From positions 1,674,001 to 1,738,000 of the forward strand of contig JAHBBC010000006.1 in the NCBI GenBank assembly GCA_019915015.1: DNA of 64,000 nt, written 5' to 3'. Position 1 is the stretch's first letter. Each line of letters begins with the position of its first letter. The stretch comes from Auriscalpium vulgare (taxonomy: Eukaryota; Basidiomycota; Agaricomycetes; Russulales; Auriscalpiaceae). Shown piece by piece: positions 53,518 through 64,000 of this stretch. A program made the position numbers and the translations under genes. The notes under the pieces were generated by a model. That model made no database searches, had not been told where the DNA came from, and saw only the letters and a list, made by a program, of their open reading frames with translations.

Positions 53518-54336
53518 ATGGACCCAAACTACTATCAGCAGTATTACCAACAGCAGGCTTCGTCTTCCTCATCATCAGCTGAAATCAATCCCTACCACCA
53601 GCCATATCAGGGACCCATCTACTCCAATCCTGCCGCGTCGTCCTCCCACAATGCTCCTGTACCCTCAAATGCCTATGAATATGACGTCGGCATTCTTGCA
53701 CAGCAGAGTGTCTATGTCCCTGGCGCGATGATTGACAAGAAGGGTGGGGCTGGTGGGAAACTTGCCAAGGGTGGCAAGCGGGTAACAGTGCTCCGGAAAG
53801 GCGCTGGCAAGACGTGGGAGGACCAGACTTTGTTGGAGTGGAATCCCTGTGAGTGAAGCATTCTTCTTATTGAAAGCCAGCTCATCCTTGCGATCAGCTT
53901 GGTTCCGTTTGTTTGTGGGCGATTTGAGCAATGATGTCTCTGACGACGTGCTCGCTGGCGCATTCAACAAATATCATTCATTCCAGAAGGCACGCGTGAT
54001 ACGTGACCGATTGAGTCAGAAGGTAGGGAAGCCGCGATATCTAGATACTGTCGCATTCGCTTACTTACCTCCTATCGCAGGCGAAGTATGGATTTGTGGC
54101 ATTTGCTGATCCTGAGGACTTCTTGAAGGCTTGGAAGGAGATGGACGGTTCGTTAACCCTTTCTCACTAGATCAAATTAAAATTAAAGAAAAATGACACA
54201 GGGAAGTACGTCGGCAATCGACCCGTCAAGCTCAAGAAAGCCGATCAAACCGCCATTCGGCCTGTCGAGATTGGCCACCGCAAGGCTACCCAACTGGAGA
54301 GAGATTTGAAGAAGAACCGGAAGAAGCCGTATTAGA
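53518..54336 (+). CDS. RBM42: RBM42-like RRM protein
   Basis: RNA-binding protein with a disordered Tyr/Gln/Ser-rich N-terminus (MDPNYYQQYYQQQ), a basic stretch (GGKLAKGGKRVTVLRKGAGK) and a single C-terminal RRM. The RRM has FRLFVGDLSNDVSDD as RNP2 and KYGFVAFADPEDFLKAWKEM as RNP1, and ends KLKKADQTAI followed by a basic tail (LERDLKKNRKKPY). RBM42 relatives associate with hnRNP K and spliceosomal tri-snRNP in animals. Splice junctions checked: CCCT|GTGAGT, CAGAAG|GTAGGG and GACG|GTTCGT, each rejoining the RRM in frame. Confidence 0.88.
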
Positions 54337-55290
54337 TTTTCTCCGACGTCGCCAGTTGGTCGAGCCCTGATAAGTGGGACGCTGACATTCTCGTACGTCT
54401 CTAAGTCATTTGTCCTGTGAAATATTTGTTGGTATGACTAGGGTACAGTGTCCTCGTATTGCGCGGTTCCATAGTGTTGGTCAAGTGAACAACACCTACG
54501 GGCGTAGGTCCCCGTTTTGCCTGCTGGCCCCCTGCTGCCGCAGTCCCATCGTGCACTCGGTGAGTAACATGACAGTTACATGCGGCAGTTACATGCGGCA
54601 TTCTTACATCGCACCGGATGACCCGAGGGAAATCATAAATGCGTGTCTTGTGGCGTGCTTAAGCATGTTTGCCGACGTTGGCTGATGTAGTCAGGCTGAG
54701 TGCAATTCCGCTACGCATGCTTGAATATTTCTTTGCGTACCCTGAACGGTAATGCCACAGTACTTGCATGAAATTTGTGCGGAATCTGCGACAAGCAGAA
54801 GCCAAGCAGAGCGCTCGAGCAATCCAAGATTTGTAGCTGCCGAGCGCAGCGGCGCTTTTCGGGTTACGTGAAATTTGCGCTGCTGGAGGAAATTACATCC
54901 ACAAGTGTACATCCCGTTGTCAAGGGGGCGGCCTGCGGTCTGGAACCACTCTGGACGACGCCGGATCTATGTCCCACGGCGGCAGAGAACGACGCGGCGA
55001 GTTCATGCCCGGGTTCGAGAATCGCGGTTGTTAAGTTTACGCGCGCGGGGCCTTCATGGGCCGCAGACCAGGCAGACCGGCATCGATCCGAGAGCCTCCA
55101 GACTGCCTGCCCAGCCTTCATGCGCGACGGCATATATAAAGACGAGCGCTGGTGAGAATTCTCCAATCCATTTTGGCCCCCACGCAGTATACCAACGGTC
55201 AGTCAACGTCCGAAAGGTACAATCATCCGACTTACACAAAAGCGTTCTTTGCAGGCTTCGTATACCACATCTACTTTGTACGCAGACCGT
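54337..55290. promoter_or_regulatory. Intergenic region upstream of the GMC oxidoreductase
   Basis: 954 bp holding the RBM42 3' UTR and the GMC promoter. A TATA-like GCATATATAAAGAC occurs at about 55130-55143, about 150 bp before the ATG, a good candidate core promoter. A GGGTTCGAG word near 55010 looks like a tRNA T-loop but has no matching stem. No gene seen. Confidence 0.5.
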
Positions 55291-57781
55291 ATGCGTCTCG
55301 TCCGCTCTTTTGATGCTCTTCTACCTTTCCGCCTCCTGATTCTGCTCTCCCTCGTCACCTCTTCTCTCTCTCACCATCCCCGCTCAGGACACCATCCTCG
55401 CAGCATTGTGACCGCAGCTCAACTCCAGAGTAGTTATGACTTCGTGATCGTTGGAGGAGGCACCGCCGGCCTTGTACTTGCATCTCGACTTTCTGAAGAC
55501 GCCAACACTACGGTGCTCGTCCTCGAGGCAGGTGACACGGGCGACGCTGAGATGGGTACTATCAGTGAGCATTTTCTTACATCTTAGTCTTTGTATTCCA
55601 GACTGATTGCACACAGGTGTTCCTGCAAATGCGTACTACAAATCCTTGATGGGTGGCCCCGATGATTGGTCTTACCCCGTCGTACCACAACCCGCGACCA
55701 ACAACCGCGCCATGGTATGGCCTCGCGGGAAAGTCTTAGGCGGTTCTTCCGCCGTGAACGGCATGTACAGCGTCCGACCATCCCAAATCGAGGTCGATGC
55801 ATGGGCTAGTCTCGCCGCTCCCGGAAACGAGACCGTTTGGGGATGGGATACTCTGTTTGCCGGCATGAAGAAGAGCGAAACATTTGTCCCGCCTGGAGAT
55901 GCCGTCCAAGCTGCTGATATTCAGTTCGGCACCGGTAGCCACGGTTCAAGCGGCCCTCTGTATGCGTCGTACCCCAACTTGTGAGTGCTCAAATCTCGGA
56001 CTTGAGACACAGGATCGACCTATCTCTTGTAGTATCCCGCCTCTCGTGGGTAGCTGGGGACCTGCACTCTCGGCTGTGGGTGTCTCTGCCAGCCCAGACG
56101 CGTACGGTGGCCAGAATTGGGGCTCTTATGTCGCCACTTCCAGCATCAACCCAACAAACTGGACGCGGTCATACTCACGCTCTGCCTACATCGACTCTTT
56201 GCCTCCCCGCTCCAATCTTCAAATCCTCACCAACGCGACGGTAACGCGACTCATTTTCAATGGTACCTCTTCGTCTGGCGCCCTCACTGCCTCCGCCGTC
56301 GAGTATGCCAGCGACAGGACGTCGGCCCGGAACACCATCAATGTTGGACAAGAGGTGATACTGTCCAGCGGCGCTGTCGGCAGCCCCCACATACTGCTGC
56401 ACAGTGGTGTTGGACCTAGCGACATGCTCAACACCGCCGGAGTTAAGGTCCTCCATGAGTTGCCCGGCGTGGGACAACACTTGCAAGACCACGTGGTGAG
56501 CAGAAACTCGACGCAGGTTTGGCACCTTCTCAGTGATGATTTTTTTTCACAGAGCACTCAAGTCGTCTTCAACACAACAAGCGAGACAGCGGCGTCCATT
56601 CTAGCTTCTGGTTCAACTGCCTCGGTGAGTCAACACTTCGCGTAGTACGGCCGGAGGCTCAATAGAGAAACAGGTTCCTGGTGGCTTGACAAGCTTCTTG
56701 TCTTTCGTCAACTCTGCCACAGCATACGTCAATGTGACAGCTCTCTTCGGTGACTCTGCAGGCTCTTTCCAGACAGCTGTCAGCGGCGCTATGGAGTCAT
56801 CTGCTGCATCCCTTGTTCCTAGTCAGGATGCCACGGTAGTTGAGGGTTACAGAGCGATCTACAACGTCAGCCAGCAACTGCTCTCGAGCCCTCTGGGGCA
56901 CGTAGAAATTTTGCTCAACCTCATCGAAACACCGGCTGGGCCACAAAGCATAGGAATTCAGATTGCTTTACAACGACCGTTCAGGTATGTTGTCTTCAGA
57001 CACTTTACTACGGACGCCTCTCACCCCGACGGTAGCCAAGGCTATCTCTACATCAACTCAAACAATACTTTCGATTATCCTTTGATTGATCCCAGATACC
57101 TCTCGCATGATGCAGGTAAATCATTAGTCCACAAACCGTACGCAAGTTGCTCACATACATCATGTCTCAGACAAACAGCTGCTCCGCGCAGGGGCTAAGT
57201 TTGCCCGCCAGCTCGGCCAAACGGCTCCGCTCAGCGACACACTGACCGGAGAGGTCACACCTGGCTCCGCGGTCAGCTCAGACGATGATTGGGACAATTG
57301 GGTTGCTCAAACGATCGGCACCGAGTTCCACCCCTCGTCTACCTGTGCAATGCTACCGTTGAGCTTAGGCGGTGTTGTCGACCCCGATCTGAAGGTGTAC
57401 GGACTGGGTGAGTGTTCTCCTATTCACGCCAATGTTCCGACTCTTGACATCTTCGCTTAGCCAATGTTCGCGTCGTTGACGCGTCAATATTTCCAATCCA
57501 GTTCGCTTCACATGTAGGTTGGCACATATATCAACCGTGTATATGGGCTCATCTGTCTTCACCAGCTCATGGCACCAACCTATGGCCTTGCGGAGCAGGC
57601 TGCGAGCATGATCCGCGCAGAACACAATGCGGTGACTTCACCGTCGTCGACTTCGAGCCCCGGTAGCACCTCTTCACCAGCCCGACTGCCAAAGAATGCG
57701 GCGGCGTCAGCCTCGACTTCTAGCATCCCTGCAATTTGCTTATCCCTCGCCATTTATATTGTCATAGGACTTGTCGCATAA
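55291..57781 (+). CDS. Secreted GMC oxidoreductase, probably GPI-anchored
   Basis: FAD-dependent glucose-methanol-choline oxidoreductase; fungal members oxidise aryl alcohols, sugars or methanol, often supplying H2O2 outside the cell. A signal peptide ([18 protein letters not shown]) leads to the dinucleotide fold [18 protein letters not shown]; then the GMC signature [20 protein letters not shown], the second signature [26 protein letters not shown], and the C-terminal catalytic region with [11 protein letters not shown] and [20 protein letters not shown] (two candidate His). About ten sites read N-x-S/T. After the enzyme comes a Ser/Thr/Pro linker and a hydrophobic end ([15 protein letters not shown]) typical of a GPI signal. 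Interrupted by several short introns. The substrate cannot be inferred. Confidence 0.9.
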
Positions 57782-58383
57782 TTATCGTCATCAATCCTGT
57801 GGACGGCATACTTTCTGGATAGCGGACATATCGTACTTTTAGGACCTTACTGTTGTTAAGTTCGGATTCTCATACCACTCATTCGTCAATGGACATTGTG
57901 TACACTCATACCACTAATTGCATTGTATTCTGCTGACTCGAATAGTGCCTAACGCGTGGTGCAAATATGCGCGGGTGGAAAAACAATGACATTGCATGCG
58001 CCGGGGGGGCTCAGGCTCTGATTTAGTACGCGTTTCTTCGCGCATACTGCCGTAGGCGAAAACGACGAACTTGAGTAAGTACTGAGTAAGAGCAACTTGC
58101 AGAAATTTCAGGCTTCGGACCCAGAGCATCCACCCACTGAGGTTTGTATGGCGTCGGGACACCGTTTCGAATTCATCAGGGAAGAGTCAAAGCCGAGTCC
58201 ATTCGGATAGCACACGCGACGCGACGCGTTGCGTCACCTGGTCACGCCGCCTGGGAATCACTTGTCTCCGACGCTCTGCGCACCCTCAGCCTCAGCGCTA
58301 GCACACTGTCTCTGCGTTATTAACGACCCACTCTACTCAGTTTCTGGCCACCCGCAGGTTTACGCGTGGAGAAACTCGTGGCG
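57782..58383. other. Intergenic region upstream of CTNNBL1
   Basis: 602 bp with the GMC 3' UTR and the CTNNBL1 promoter. No gene, RNA or repeat recognised. Confidence 0.5.
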
Positions 58384-60735
58384 ATGGACATCGACAAACT
58401 GTTCAAGGTGAAGGAGGCCCCCGCACTTCGCCAGTCCGTTCAAACGCTCAACTGTCATCTAGATTCCGAAGCTGCCTATGGGCTCCAATAAAAGGCGCAT
58501 GCCCGATGCGCCGACACCTGAGATGTTGAAGAAAATGAAATTCGATACCGGCTCTGCTGCCCCATCCTCGAGCTCGACAAAGCCTGATGAGCCACCACCC
58601 ACCAAGAGAAGAGTGGTCACTGTCAGAGACGACGAAGAGGAAGAGGAAGAGTCAATTGAGGAAGATTTCGCTCCGGGAGGAGACGCGGACTACTTCACAG
58701 AAGAGGATGGGGAGGGCCGGTTCTTTGGTGGAGGGTTGACGAAGGAACAGAAGGACATCTTGAACATATTCGAGAATGCTGGGGATGAAGACGAGCCTGA
58801 TTATGTGCGTACTCAGTCATCCTGCGAGTGCTTGCCAAGTGCGTCACTAACGGGGTCACGAACAGTTACAGGCGTTGTCCATTACTGGCGTTCGGAAGCT
58901 GTTGTTGCGCGTAGAAAGAGCAGCAAGCAAAAACCAGGCTCAACGCTCAAAGTACCCAGACGACCCGACGAAGTGCGTTTGCTGAACAGATCAATGCTTG
59001 CCTTGTTCTCATGGTCACGAAGATTCATAGACTCAGAGGCCGATCTCGACAGTGCCATCAAGGTTCTACTACCTCTAGCTCAGGTTCCGAAGGTCGCGTA
59101 CCCGGAGCTCATACGGTCAGGTCAAGTGGAGGCCTTGGTCGGGCTACTCAGCCACGAGAACACCGACATCGCGCTGGATATCGTCGAGCTCATACATGAA
59201 CTTACCGATGAGGACGTCGGCAACGAGGGTGAGGATGAAGACGACGACCCCGAGGAAAGAGAAGCTGCATTAAAGAGCTTGATTGATGTTTTGGTACCGC
59301 ATCCGTTTCTCGTGCATTCGTGGGTTGATAATCTGGTATAGCTGGAGCACTCCATCCTGGAACTGTTGGTGGAAAACATGAAGCGATTCAACGAAACAGA
59401 GGAAGCAGATCGACAGGGAATTTATCACGTCCTAGGTATTTGGATGTGACTATGGCCCCCTCGTGCCACTGATTTTTGACTTGCAGGGATCTTCGAGAAC
59501 ATCGTTGGTTCCAAACCTGACCTGGCGGAGCGCCTCGTCCTCAAGACCAATTTGCTTCCGTGGCTCCTTGAACGTATTCAGTCAAAAATACACGATGACA
59601 ACCGCGGTTACGCGGGCGAGCTATTATCCATCGTGCTGCAAAACAGTCGCTCAAATCGAATAGAGTTGGGTGACAAGGATGGCGTTGAGACCTTACTCAA
59701 AGTCGCCGCGGTATGGTTGGTCTCCACAATGCGCTCATCCTACGACTGACTTGAACCATCAAAGCAATATCGACGGAGAGATCCTGCCGATGCGGACGAA
59801 GCGGAGTTCATGGAGAATGTATTTGACGCACTATGCTCCGCACTGACCGAACCTGAGATCAAAGAGCTCTTTCTGAAAAGTGAAGGCGTCGACCTCATGG
59901 TGCTCATGATGAAGTGAGCTTGCCCGCCAGCTATGCCATATACACACCTCCTAATGAACCCACAGGGACAAGATGCAAGCTCGCTCAAGGGCCGTAAAGA
60001 CCTTGGACCACGCGATGTCTAGCCAGTCTGGTACGGGAACATGCGAGGTTTTCGTGGAAGCGCAAGGCTTGAAGCACCTATTTAGCGCGCTCATGGGCAA
60101 GGTATACTCTCGTCAGCAATTAAAACATCCGACTTCTGACCTGTCATCAGGCCTCTAAGAAAGCGAAAGGAGTTATTACTCCTACCGCCTCTGAAGATAC
60201 CACACACGTTCTCGGCATCGTATCATCCCTCCTTTCGAACCTTCCGTCCGATTCACCGGCCCGCATCCGGCTTCTGGCCAAGTTTGTCGAAAACAACTAC
60301 GAAAAGACAGACAAGTTGCTGGATATCCGCCAAACAGCGCAGGCACGACTCAACATTGTCGACAATGAAATTGAGGCAGAGAAGCAGGCGTTTCTCCAAG
60401 ACGGCGAAGATGTGACAGAAGAGGAAGACAACTGGTACATCCGACGGCTCAACGGCGGTCTTTACACCCTGCAGACCGTGGATTACATCCAGGCATGGAT
60501 TGTAATGGAAGATGACGGAGTATGCATTTTCTATGGTCAAGATTGTAGCATGCTAACCATTCTTCAGATTCGCGATCATGCTAAGCAGATGCTTGGCCGT
60601 TTCAACAGATCTTTCAAAGATGTTGTGTCGACGTTGCAAATATACCGTGACAACATCACCGAGGACTCCACCGACGCCCCAGGTTCGCAGCGAGAAATTC
60701 TTCGGCAGCTGATCGCTTTCCTGGAGAGCTCCTAG
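58384..60735 (+). CDS. CTNNBL1: Beta-catenin-like protein 1 (spliceosome-associated ARM protein)
   Basis: Armadillo-repeat protein associated with the Prp19/CDC5L complex. Exon 1 (58384-58407) encodes MDIDKLFK and splices to IPKLPMGSNKRRMPDAPTPE. An acidic and basic disordered N-terminus (KRRVVTVRDDEEEEEESIEE) is followed by DLDSAIKVLLPLAQVPKVAY, VEALVGLLSHENTDIALDIV, AERLVLKTNLLPWLLERIQS, GYAGELLSIVLQNSRSNRI, FVEAQGLKHLFSALMGK and DNWYIRRLNGGLYTLQTVDY, all characteristic of the family. The C-terminus ends ILRQLIAFLESS. The stop is 48 bp from the UTP15 stop (convergent). Confidence 0.92.
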
Positions 60736-60783
60736 CATTCGTTATATTATACACATGTCATACTTTTGTCGGGACGGGCCATG

Positions 60784-62585
60784 CTATGATGCCGCTAAGG
60801 CAGTAGATGCTATGATCATGTCGAGGGCGCCCTTCGCTTTGATGAGCTCCCTTTGAAGCAGCAGCTCCACATCCACCTTTTTACGAAGCTGTAAGAACAG
60901 TGAATCGACTATAGGAGACTGGCCGAGGACTGGGGTGTACAAATCTGGGTAGAGTGTGTCAACCCCCGACTACGATCGCGAAGACGATTCTAGGATGCTC
61001 ACCAACGACAAAACCCGTAACATCGCACACTAATCGGCCAAAGCGAGGATCATTTACGTGCTTCAGCAGCAGACGAAGCACTGGTTCTAATAGCACATCA
61101 TCGCGACCGGCCAACGCAGAGCGCAGGCCATCGCGATGAATGAGCTCTTGTATGAGAGCGAAGGTGGTTGTAGGTGGCACTTGCTACGGAGAGACATGAG
61201 CTTGCAGAGTCCCCCGGCAAGGGGGAAAGGCTCACCTTCGTCAAGACTGAGTCTAAGGCGGCGGTGTACTTGAACGCTTTCAGCAATTTGTCATACTGCT
61301 TCAGTCTTCTCCTCCGTTTACTCTCGACTTTGAATTCGTTTGAGTCACCCAATGGCTTAGACTTGGTTTTGTCGCGTATGCGAGGCTGTCCGATCGCAGG
61401 AAGACTTCCGCTTAAGAACGATTCATATGTGCCTGATCGGAGGGAGACCGTAGAAAGTGGGTCGTTTGCCGATCCTTCCGAAGGCTTTGGCTGGCGACGC
61501 CGAACGGAGAGTGTGCCATCTGACATTCCGACCGCTATATGGGTCTCATCCGGCTATATGGCGTAAATGTCAATTCCAGGCTGAGGAACGAAGAAACAGC
61601 CACTTGCCGACACCGCCAGGCAGAGCACGGGAGCTGGATATCGCATGGTATGCACTACGTTATAGTTGCCGACGTCGTATACTTTGACCATGTGGTCCAA
61701 GCCGCCTGTCAGAATCCGCGATGCACTGAAATTGAAGGCGAGGGAGGTAACAGTTTTCTGGTGATTTGACATGGCACGGAGGCAACGTCCACCTGCAACC
61801 AAGTCCCAGACGCGCAGAATTGGCCCAGCGGTGGATAGCGCGATGGTGCCGGAAGGGAACATGGCCGCTTGTTCCACCGGTGTCACGCTACTCTCATGCT
61901 GAGAGGAGCCAGAGCCGGAGCGCATGACCATCTCGCATTGCCCTGTGCGCGAGTCAAAAAGACGGACCGTGCCGTCATACGAGCCAGTGATGATAAGATG
62001 AGGATCAGAGCTAGAAACCTGCCCGGAGCGGACGTAGTCGGTGTGGTCGGTGAAGGTAGTGAGGGTCAATTGTGAGGGGATGTCCCAGAGTCTAACGGTG
62101 GTATCGTCGGAGCAAGACAGGACCTGAGTCTGGTCGAGAGGCGAGAACTTCGTGACATGAACGGGCTGTTTGTGAGCATCGAGCGTTCTCAGAATAGCGC
62201 GAGAGTTGACGTCGAACACCTGTGGGCGAGAGTGAGCCGCATGCAAGTACTGCGAACGCAGTTTGCGCACCTGGATAAGACCACTGTCATCGCCTGCGAC
62301 GAGCAGTTTTCCATCGGCTCGAATAGAGCCACTGCGAGCTACATCCTTGAACCTGGAGATTGTTTTGGTGACTTTCTGCGTACGCGGGGCGTATATTTGG
62401 ACGCGGGTTGCGGCGGTGACTGCGTATCTGTAGGGTTTGGACGGGGCGAAGTGCACCGATGTGACGGGTGCATATTCTTTGACGAAGACAGGGTGTTTGA
62501 ACTGCCTCCAATAGCGGGACTCAGCGCTGTGCTTTGGCTGCGCCGGGCGGGGATGCTTTGGGACAACGACTGGCTGGTAGTCCAT
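60784..62585 (-). CDS. UTP15: U3 snoRNP protein UTP15 (WD40)
   Basis: t-UTP/UtpA subunit of the small-subunit processome, acting in rDNA transcription and 18S rRNA maturation. The N-terminus MDYQPVVVPKHPRPAQPKHS is followed by WD repeats (FKDVARSGSIRADGKLLVAG, HVTKFSPLDQTQVLSCSDDT, IITGSYDGTVRLFDSRTG, SLAFNFSASRILTGGLDHMV). A linker with RRRQPKPSEG follows, and the helical UTP15 C-terminal domain (RLKQYDKLLKAFKYTAALDS, LIQELIHRDGLRSALAGRDD, HVNDPRFGRLVCD). The last exon ends DMIIASTALAAS; reaching it needs an intron with GTTACG donor (52 nt, ending CGTAG). It is head to head with TCTP. Confidence 0.9.
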
Positions 62586-62761
62586 TGACTCTGAGAGGCG
62601 AGATTTTTGCGCGCGCGAGGCTCGGTTCACGTGCGTCGGCGATAAGCAGAGGATCGATCTCCGAGATCACTAGGACTGCTGCACACTTTTTCACGTCTTG
62701 TCCTTCATCTCTCACTTCCCCCTGTATCTTCTACTTATCCCTCCGCTTTGTACATCTAAGA
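62586..62761. promoter_or_regulatory. Shared promoter, UTP15 / TCTP
   Basis: 176 bp between divergent start codons of a ribosome-biogenesis gene and a growth-related gene, consistent with joint control but not shown. It is pyrimidine-rich on the TCTP side (CATCTCTCACTTCCCCCTG). Confidence 0.45.
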
Positions 62762-63525
62762 ATGTTGCTCTACGAGGATATCCTGACCGGCGACGAGATG
62801 TTCTCCGATGCCTTCCCAATGTGCGTACCATTCCCCTGCGCCTGCCGCTCGGTTGCACTCACATCCCCTTGTCAGCAAAATTGTCGATGACATTGTCTTT
62901 GAGGTCGACTGCCAGATGATGACTGTGAGGGAGGGCGAGGTTGACATTGGCGCGTCCTCACTGCACCTCGACTCAGCGTGCAGGGCTTAATGCGAGTCTA
63001 TTCCAGGTGCCAACCCCTCCGCAGAGGAGCAGGAAGAGGGCGTCGAGGACGGCGCTGTCCAAGTCAACAACGTCATCCACTCCTTCCGTCTTCAGCCTAC
63101 GACATTCGACAAGAAAACTTTCCTGACGTACCTCAAGGTGTGCTGCCTTGCTCTGACCGCCGGTCCGCTATATCGACTGTCCCACAGGGATACATGAAGG
63201 CCGTCAAGGCCAAGCTGCCCGAGGATCGTGTCAAGGCGTTCGAGGGGGGTGCTCAGACTTTTGCAAAGAAGGTTGTCGCCAACTTCAAGGACTACGAATT
63301 CGTGCGTCCTTTCCTGCGTTGGCGATCCAAATGGATTGTTGACGGCTTGTGTTGCAGTACACCGGCGAGGGCATGAACCCGGATGGTATGGTCGCCTTGC
63401 TCAACTATCGGGAGGATGGTGTCACCCGTAAGTACTGTGCGGCACCATGCGACCCATCTCTGACCTCGTCGGCGATAGCGTATTTCACCTTCTGGAAGGA
63501 CGGCCTCAAGGAGGTTAAGCTATGA
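62762..63525 (+). CDS. TCTP: Translationally controlled tumour protein homolog
   Basis: Small conserved cytosolic protein with Mss4-like fold, tied to growth and stress (yeast TMA19). [19 protein letters not shown] is the conserved N-terminus, then [99 protein letters not shown] and [11 protein letters not shown]. Exons 62762-62820, 62876-62949, 63007-63137, 63188-63301, 63358-63427 and 63479-63525 give 164 aa. The second intron (62950-63006) needs a GC donor to keep the invariant EVDIGANPS junction; no GT in the right phase is available. Confidence 0.93.
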
Positions 63526-63732
63526 ACTTTATACCTTCCCTACATCATTTTGCTCCTGTATCCTCGCGATAACTTCCATTACGCCGTTGTCAGATAACTG
63601 TCCTGATCTTGTCGCGCATGTGAGTATCAGTGCGCGGTACGAATGCATGAGACCAGTATATGAAACCTTCAAGAAACTGGTTACAGGTAAGGTACACGTG
63701 GTGCGGGTAATCCGATAATATCATAATAGTCA

Positions 63733-64000
63733 TCAAAGCTCATCGTGATGCTGATCCACGAAGCGCGGTATGGACTCGTTCTGAGTTTTGAACGGAACGC
63801 TGGGATCAAGGGGGTTCTTTGCGTTCTCTTCCACGAAAGCAACCAAGCTCTCCAGGGAGCGGTCACCGTCGTAATCGAGGAACTCCTTGGAGCCTGCGGG
63901 CTTGAATTTGAGGGTGGGGAAGCCGGCGACGCGGAACGGTACTGAGGGAGGCAGGTCGTTCTCCGGTGCTTCCATCTTAGCACTGTAGACAAAGTCAGCA
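63733..64000 (-). CDS. PDI1: Protein disulfide isomerase, C-terminal end (partial)
   Basis: Only the last exon is present, with the exon boundary at 63982/63983 (CTACAG|T). It encodes the end of the second catalytic thioredoxin domain: AKMEAPENDLPPSVPFRVAG, with the cis-proline loop GFPTLKFKPAGSKEF, then SLESLVAFVEENAKNPLDPS. It ends in the ER-retention signal HDEL. The active-site CxxC motifs are outside the window. It faces TCTP tail to tail across 207 bp. Confidence 0.88.
   Translation of the reverse strand, partial: ADFVYSAKMEAPENDLPPSVPFRVAGFPTLKFKPAGSKEFLDYDGDRSLESLVAFVEENAKNPLDPSVPFKTQNESIPRFVDQHHDEL

Noticed and set aside
54990..55035. tRNA-like T-loop word GGGTTCGAG
   Set aside because: No complementary T-stem or acceptor stem around it.
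1..64000. Bacterial-style features (operons, CRISPR, Shine-Dalgarno sites)
   Set aside because: Introns in nearly every gene and eukaryotic gene content make these irrelevant; no repeat-spacer array was seen.

Overview
This is a eukaryotic nuclear window, almost certainly from a basidiomycete (Agaricomycetes-like). Genes are dense and on both strands. They are cut by many 43-63 nt introns, mostly GTGCGT/GTATGT/GTACGT donors with YAG acceptors, and the intergenic gaps are short. I see no operons, ribosome binding sites, tRNA, rRNA or CRISPR. Exon boundaries were placed by eye from splice signals, frame continuity and family conservation. For most genes the summed exons come out as an exact multiple of three.

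1-27.3 kb is ordinary single-copy housekeeping sequence: a DEDDh (Gfd2-like) protein, two tandem ceramide synthases, an REX3-type exonuclease, AP-1 sigma, RBM25, VID27, a 93-aa unknown, an RTA1-family membrane protein, an Rpp21/Snm1-like zinc protein, a BTB-domain protein, a Dis3L2/Ssd1 RNB protein and NAD-isocitrate dehydrogenase.

28.7-45.1 kb is the accessory region. A RecQ-type DEAH helicase gene (+) and a DUF6589-family gene (-) sit tail to tail, with only 4 nt between their stop codons. The pair is bracketed by a 92-bp inverted repeat (28701-28792 and 44976-45067; 78 of 92 positions match, without gaps). I propose the pair is, or was, a two-gene mobile or selfish unit of about 6.6 kb. 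Inside the helicase gene lies a 9.8-kb Ty3/gypsy LTR retrotransposon (31203-41003). Its 1,616-bp LTRs are identical wherever I compared them and a short target-site duplication is intact, so the insertion is very recent. It splits an otherwise open helicase reading frame.

45.4-64 kb returns to housekeeping genes: VPS24, a Zn2Cys6 transcription factor, MED17, RPL5, RBM42, a secreted and probably GPI-anchored GMC oxidoreductase, CTNNBL1, UTP15, TCTP and the 3' end of a protein disulfide isomerase.

Recurring architecture: seven head-to-head gene pairs share 101-351 bp of upstream DNA, and four introns need GC-AG rather than GT-AG borders.
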